The position numbers and the translations under genes are program-made. DNA of 64,000 nucleotides, from the NCBI GenBank assembly GCA_026261815.1, contig JAMPIT010000437.1, positions 6,522,001 through 6,586,000 on the forward strand. Reading direction: 5' to 3'. This DNA comes from Monarcha castaneiventris obscurior. Lineage: Eukaryota; Chordata; Aves; Passeriformes; Monarchidae. How positions within the stretch are numbered: the first letter of the stretch is position 1; each line of letters opens with the position of its first letter. The notes beneath the pieces are model-generated. The model saw nothing but the letters and a program-made list of their open reading frames with translations. It searched no databases and was not told the origin of the DNA. Shown one piece after another: positions 59,111 to 64,000 of this stretch.

Positions 59111-62100
59111 AAAAAGACAAATGGAAAACATCAGCAGCCTTGAGTCATTGGGGTAAACATCATTGAGGCTAAGGAATTTATTCAGCCTTTGCAGTTCACT
59201 GAGGTGACTCAGAGTCAGAGGGGTTCATCACAGCCCTGTCTTCCCCTGGGCAGGTCACTTGTGCCATCAGCCACAGAAATATGGTAATTCATCATGAATT
59301 TAATGCTGTCTTTCCTACCAGAAACTGCAGCAGGCATCACAGGCAGAGCTGCCAACAGACAAGTGCTCAGGGAGATGCCTCAGCTCAGCCAAGGCAGGGA
59401 AGTGGCGATGGGAAAAGCTGAGGTGGTTCTGCTCAGCCCACAGCCTGCATGGGGCTGAGGTGGGCAAGGTGTGTGTGAGGCACTGGATCCTTGTCCCAGC
59501 CTGGTTGTGTGTTTACACCAAAACAACACGAACCAGATATGCTGCTTCATCCAAAATGCAACATTTTGTGGAGTTATGGCCAGTCTGAAGAAGGCATTTT
59601 CTTCAGGAAAACTTTGGGGACAAAAGGCTTCTGGGGCATTTTGGACCACATGCAAAGCTGGACAGAAACTCCTGCCTTTCTGACCCATGTGCGTGGGGAC
59701 ATGGCTTCATTGTCAGGAAGGGAATTCCCAACTAGATGAGTTAAGAAATGCCTAAACCCATTAAAAATGGTTTAGTGGCAGTGGTCCACTAAATCTTTGA
59801 CCCCAGATGTAGACAACTTGTGCCCACATTTCTGTGGGGTGCAGGTGGGCTTCTGCTGCTTGTCCCAAGCAGCACATAGGGATGATGATCTCCTGGCTGG
59901 AGCACTGCCATTGGCCTGCCTTTTGGGAGGTGTTCCTGTCACAGGAGAGAGTGCTGAACAGGAGCAAGATGATTTTAAGACAACCATTATTTACTGTGCA
60001 AGCTGCCATTGTAAACGGTGATTAAAGGTGCTCTTTTTGCTAAGACACAGCTCTTTTTTACTGCAAGCTCTGCCTTTAAATTCTGCTGATATTTTGAAAA
60101 GGACAGGCGCAGAGGGAGTGCAGTGGGGGCTGGGAAGCATCTCCAGGCAGACCAGGTTGAAATGGCTGCAAGCACAGTGTGCTTTTCTCCCTGGGGCAAG
60201 GAGACAACTGTGGTGGCCAAGGGGATTGATATGGCTGTTGATTTTGGGGAGAAGCCTGTAGTGTTCTCATTTCACAGAAGGGAAAGCTCACGTACTGAGT
60301 GATACATTCCCAGGTGATGTTATAGACCCATTTAATCCAAATATATTTAGCAAATCTGTACTGAAATCAGCTCCTGGGTAAGCTCATATGTTACAGTGCC
60401 ATGGTGATAAAATCAACCCTGTGTGATTCCTGTCGTCCTCAGTGGAGTGACTGAAGGCACTCAGGTTATGAGCCCTGGCAGCTGGAGGTCACTTCTGGGG
60501 ATCTTGGCTTGTGCCATGTACCAAGAGGAGGGGAGAGGGGACATGAACATCAGCCTGCTAAATGCTCTTGCTCAGTGAGATCTAGCCCAGGGGGAAAACC
60601 TCGCAAATCCTGCAGCTTGCAGAGCCAAGGCAGCAGCTCACGTGGAGGCAGCTGCCTTCCCCTCTCCCGTGGCCACAGCTGTGCTGGAGGTTCAGCCGGG
60701 GCCAGGGGAATCCTCCACACTCAGGGCTGCTCCCTCTCCTCTCTGCAGCTGGTCCCTCTGACTGCCATCTGGAAATACCTTTCCCCCTTCTTTGGTGCCA
60801 AGGAACAGCTTGCTTACACCTTGCTGCTTCTGCACTACCCTCCGTAGCCCTCCTTCTTGCCAAATTCCTCCCTGCAGTCCCCAGCGAATGCACAACTCCC
60901 TTGTTACTGATTTGTTTTTACTGCCTGCCTGCGAGCTTTCCAAAGAGTGCTTCAGCCTTAGGAAAACATCCTTCCCCTTAGCAATTTGGATGCTGTTTGC
61001 CTGGCAAAAGCCTTCAAGGGATACAGATTCTGGACCATCACGATTTTAAAGAGGGCCTAGAGAGATCATAGTGCTAATTTTAAACAGATGGCCTTGACAC
61101 TAAGAGATACCTTGATTAAATTAAATCTGTGCTCAGCAAAGCTCTGGCCTAGCTACAGTGACCCTATTTATAGGAGATGCCACTGTACTGATATCTGTAA
61201 CATGGACTCTGCTTGGGTGCAGCTTCTTATCGCCTGAAGGGAATAAACAGCACTGGGAAAACGCAAAATCTCCTCTTTTTTCCTCTTTTTTTTTTTTTTT
61301 CTTTTTTGAAGTGAGTTAAGCAGCAGGTAAGGCTTTCTCTGCAAGGAAGGAATTACACCCACGTAGCAAATGCCATGGGAACGGAGGAGCTCCAAGCACC
61401 CGTTCCCAGCTCCCTCCACGGGGAGGTCCCCAGGGAGGCCCGGCCATTCCGGCTCCTGCACCTTGGAAAGCACCAGAGAACCCAGCCTGGGAGAGCTGAG
61501 AGCAAACATGCAAAATATGCATTTAAACTTTAAAAATTAATGTTGGCATTTATTTAAAAATGAGAGCTGGCAGCTCTCCAATGGTTCACCAAGTACATTA
61601 ACTTAGTCAAACGCCCATTACTTCCTCCCCTTCCCACTAACAAGAGTGTTTTGAAGAGGCGAGCTCTGCAAGCTCCGCAGCAAAGCACATACCCCTTCCT
61701 TTTTTTTTTTTTCATTTAAGCTGCTAAAAGCAAAGACTATTTATAGACAGTGGATCAGAGACAGGCTTGGAGAAAATCTAGATGAGGGTGCTCTGAAATT
61801 TACAAGCGAGGAAGGATTGCCTCAGAGGCAGGATTTAAAAAACAGGAACGTGGGCTCGGACCTGCCTCTGTGCATCCCAGCACCCAACAACCCCTCCTGC
61901 TCCCCCCAGCCCTCCTGCAAGGCTGGGATGACTTAGCACACTTCTGCACTCAGTGGGCTCTGATCTTCACTAGCAGCTACGAGAGTCACAGTAACACAAA
62001 CAATGTCCCAGGCAAGTTCGTACCTAGCTTTGTCCCCATGTGCTATCCTGACACGACACTGACCCTGGAATTTCCAGCCAGAGCTGTTCCTCCCTACGCC

Positions 62101-64000
62101 AGCCACAGCTCCCGAACTGTTTTCGACAACAAACACCAAGCCCAATGCTTTTGCAGCACCATCTGTGATATTTGGGGTGCAGCAGTCCTTCGAGCACAAC
62201 TGTGCAGTAACGAGCACATTCTGCAGCTGTCTGTTGGACACGGGAGATGTAACTACAGAGCTGCTTGGGGAATTTCTGGTGCATCCATTGTTATGGTATC
62301 ACAGCATTCAGACATATGAGCTGACAAATTTTGTGGCTGTAAACAGCAGAGGCTTGCTGAGAATCCGGACACTGGTGTATAAAATGGGAATGCTTTCCTA
62401 ACATGAAGACAAGTGAAATCCGTATGGTCTTTCCAGGAAGTCTCTCTCAGCCCACTGGAAAGCCTGCAATTGCTATATGGGAATAGTGTAATTTCAATAT
62501 TGCCAGATCCCATAAGGACTTAGCAGTGAACAGTGCATTAAATACTCGTTTTAGAAGCCAGATTTGTAAGCCTATAGAAATAGGTTTTAGGCTATGCTGC
62601 TGGAATGAAATGAGAAAGGAATATCTTTATATAAATCTTTTATGATTACGGGTATGTTATCTATAGACCTCTGATCTTCAGACCTGCTCTAAGTAAAGAA
62701 GGTAATTATGCTCCAGAAAGAGAATCCAGAAAGACAAAAATCACCACCAATGGTACATTTCCCAGTAGATAACAGGTCAGATTCTGTGCTCTTTTACAAC
62801 TAAGGAAAGGCAGAATGACTGGAGCCCTTGGCTTCAGTCCCACAAAGCTAACTCAGGGTCATGCCAAAGCAACAGAGATCAGACTTTGATCCAATTTAAA
62901 TTTCTAATTATTTTTCCCCTCAACACATGTTACGTTTTCTTCTGAAAAAGAGGATGTGGTTTCATTTTTGAGAAAACTGTGCCAAAGTGCGTAAGGAGCT
63001 GAGCCCTGCTGTGCTGGTGATAAAGCTGTGGGGAACCACCGGGGTTCCGGAGGGAGGAAGGGACCAGGAGGGATGAGGCTCTACACACCACAAATCCAGC
63101 CCACCCCTGCTGCAAGGGCCATGAATGCAAAATCCATTCACTGTGTGCCCTTTTGCACATTGTTACTGCTCCCATAGGTTGTACTCATATTACCAAACGA
63201 TTTAAACCCAAGGGGGAAAAGCCCAGCACCTTCCATGCAATGCTGGGCACAAGGAGGAAATTCGGGGGCTCTCCCATCCAGCAGCCACTCCTTCCCCCTG
63301 CACCAACCACAGCAGCAGCCTCAGGGCTGGTTTGAGATGAGATTCCTGCTTTGCTGACCCTGTACACTTCTCCTACGCAAAGAACCTTTACACTGCTTTG
63401 GAGAGAACGGGGTGGATTTTACCCAGATGGCAGAAAAATAACATTGCAGATTACTGCCATTGAAAGCCTTGTTAGACTCTTGCTGTGCAATCTCTGCCAT
63501 ATATTTTAGCAAAATACTCGCCCTACACTCCAAAATCTCATTAAAAATCAAATTTAAAATGGAAACATTCACCCTTTCTATCTTATAAGCTTATTGCATG
63601 TGTTACATGTGGGTGGTGAGCATGTTAGGTACAATTTAGAACATAATTTCCAGAGAATTGAAATGTCACCAAGGAAAGGATTGTAAATAATGAAAGTTTG
63701 AAAGGAATCTGAGATCTTCATAACAGATAATCACATTTTAATTCTGACTTATGGCTCATCCAATTGCCTACAGTTAGAGAAAAACAATTTCTTTTTCTTA
63801 TTATATGGAAATCAGATGAATCAGATGAAAAGCCATCAACATTGCAGCTTGGAAAACATATACCAATGTTCAGTGATGTGAGCAAAGCCCATGAAACTGC
63901 TTCAGTTTGTGATCCTTTTTATTGGTTTTCCTCAAATATTTATAAGAGATCTGTGTTCATAAAAATGTTAGTTGAAAAGTTTTCTAGAGATATCACAGAT
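59111..64000. other. Non-coding unique sequence to the window end
   Basis: GC-richer DNA (59200-61050) with many overlapping chance frames, the longest about 149 codons at 61870-62319. Pyrimidine runs lie at 61275-61307 and 61700-61712. An odd palindrome GAGAGCTG-G-CAGCTCTC is at 61562-61578, next to AT-rich DNA (61520-61560). A direct repeat ATCAGATGA occurs near 63811-63828. No domain, RNA gene or mobile element was recognised. Confidence 0.5.
61275..61307. repeat. Pyrimidine-rich tract (T15 core)
   Basis: A run of T with a few C interruptions, including fifteen consecutive T at 61286-61300. It is an ordinary simple repeat. On the minus strand it reads as A-rich and creates a lysine run in a chance open frame. 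Confidence 0.8.

Noticed and set aside
59190..59265. Possible MIR-like SINE
   Set aside because: Only a short GGCAGGTCACTTGTGCC resemblance; the core was not found.
61870..62319. Plus-strand 149-codon frame overlapped by minus-strand frames
   Set aside because: Open on both strands with no recognisable family, so probably chance.
1..64000. CRISPR array, bacterial operon, phage or tRNA cluster
   Set aside because: No regularly spaced direct repeats, no compact tandem genes, no ribosome-binding-site pattern, and vertebrate CR1 elements are present throughout.

Overview
The window looks like non-coding nuclear DNA from a bird. The main evidence is a set of 5'-truncated CR1 LINE 3' ends carrying the CR1-type terminal repeat (ATTCTGTG or ATTCTATG units). 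Other signs are low overall repeat density, no recognisable mammalian SINEs, AT-rich blocks between GC-rich unique stretches, and vertebrate microsatellites. A passerine is possible, but the sequence alone does not prove the order.

No protein-coding gene, rRNA, tRNA or CRISPR array can be supported. The longest open frames (about 216, 202 and 181 codons) are within the range expected by chance in 64 kb read in six frames. They have no recognisable domains, and some run through CR1 sequence. The window is either a gene desert or part of a very large intron. Two short stretches with acceptor-like sites and open frames (about 37.48 kb and 21.23 kb) are recorded only as weak exon candidates.

Layout: 1-10.7 kb is unique sequence with AT-rich, homeodomain-motif-rich blocks (near 0.06, 5.2-5.5 and 7.4-7.9 kb) and a 32-bp tandem duplication at 8.42 kb. 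CR1 tails lie at 10.68 (-), 11.81 (+), 15.09 (-), 29.56 (+), 35.81 (+), 37.99 (+), 52.33 (+) and 55.33 kb (-). A much older CR1/L3-like remnant may lie near 48.87 kb. The clearest mobile element is a 344-bp solo LTR at 45,737-46,080 on the minus strand, with TG...CA ends and a 4-bp target duplication (GTAA). Between repeats, AT-rich blocks rich in TAAT, GATA, octamer or PBX/HOX-like motifs (near 16.6, 20.5, 23.7, 30.2, 32.0, 40.5, 54.0 and 58.9 kb) are candidate conserved non-coding or enhancer elements. Conservation cannot be tested from one sequence.

How it fits together: the simplest reading is a regulatory desert or intron near a developmental gene outside the window, lightly seeded with old CR1 tails and one ERV relic. 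This is inference; no target gene is visible. I found no evidence of an undescribed multi-gene system.
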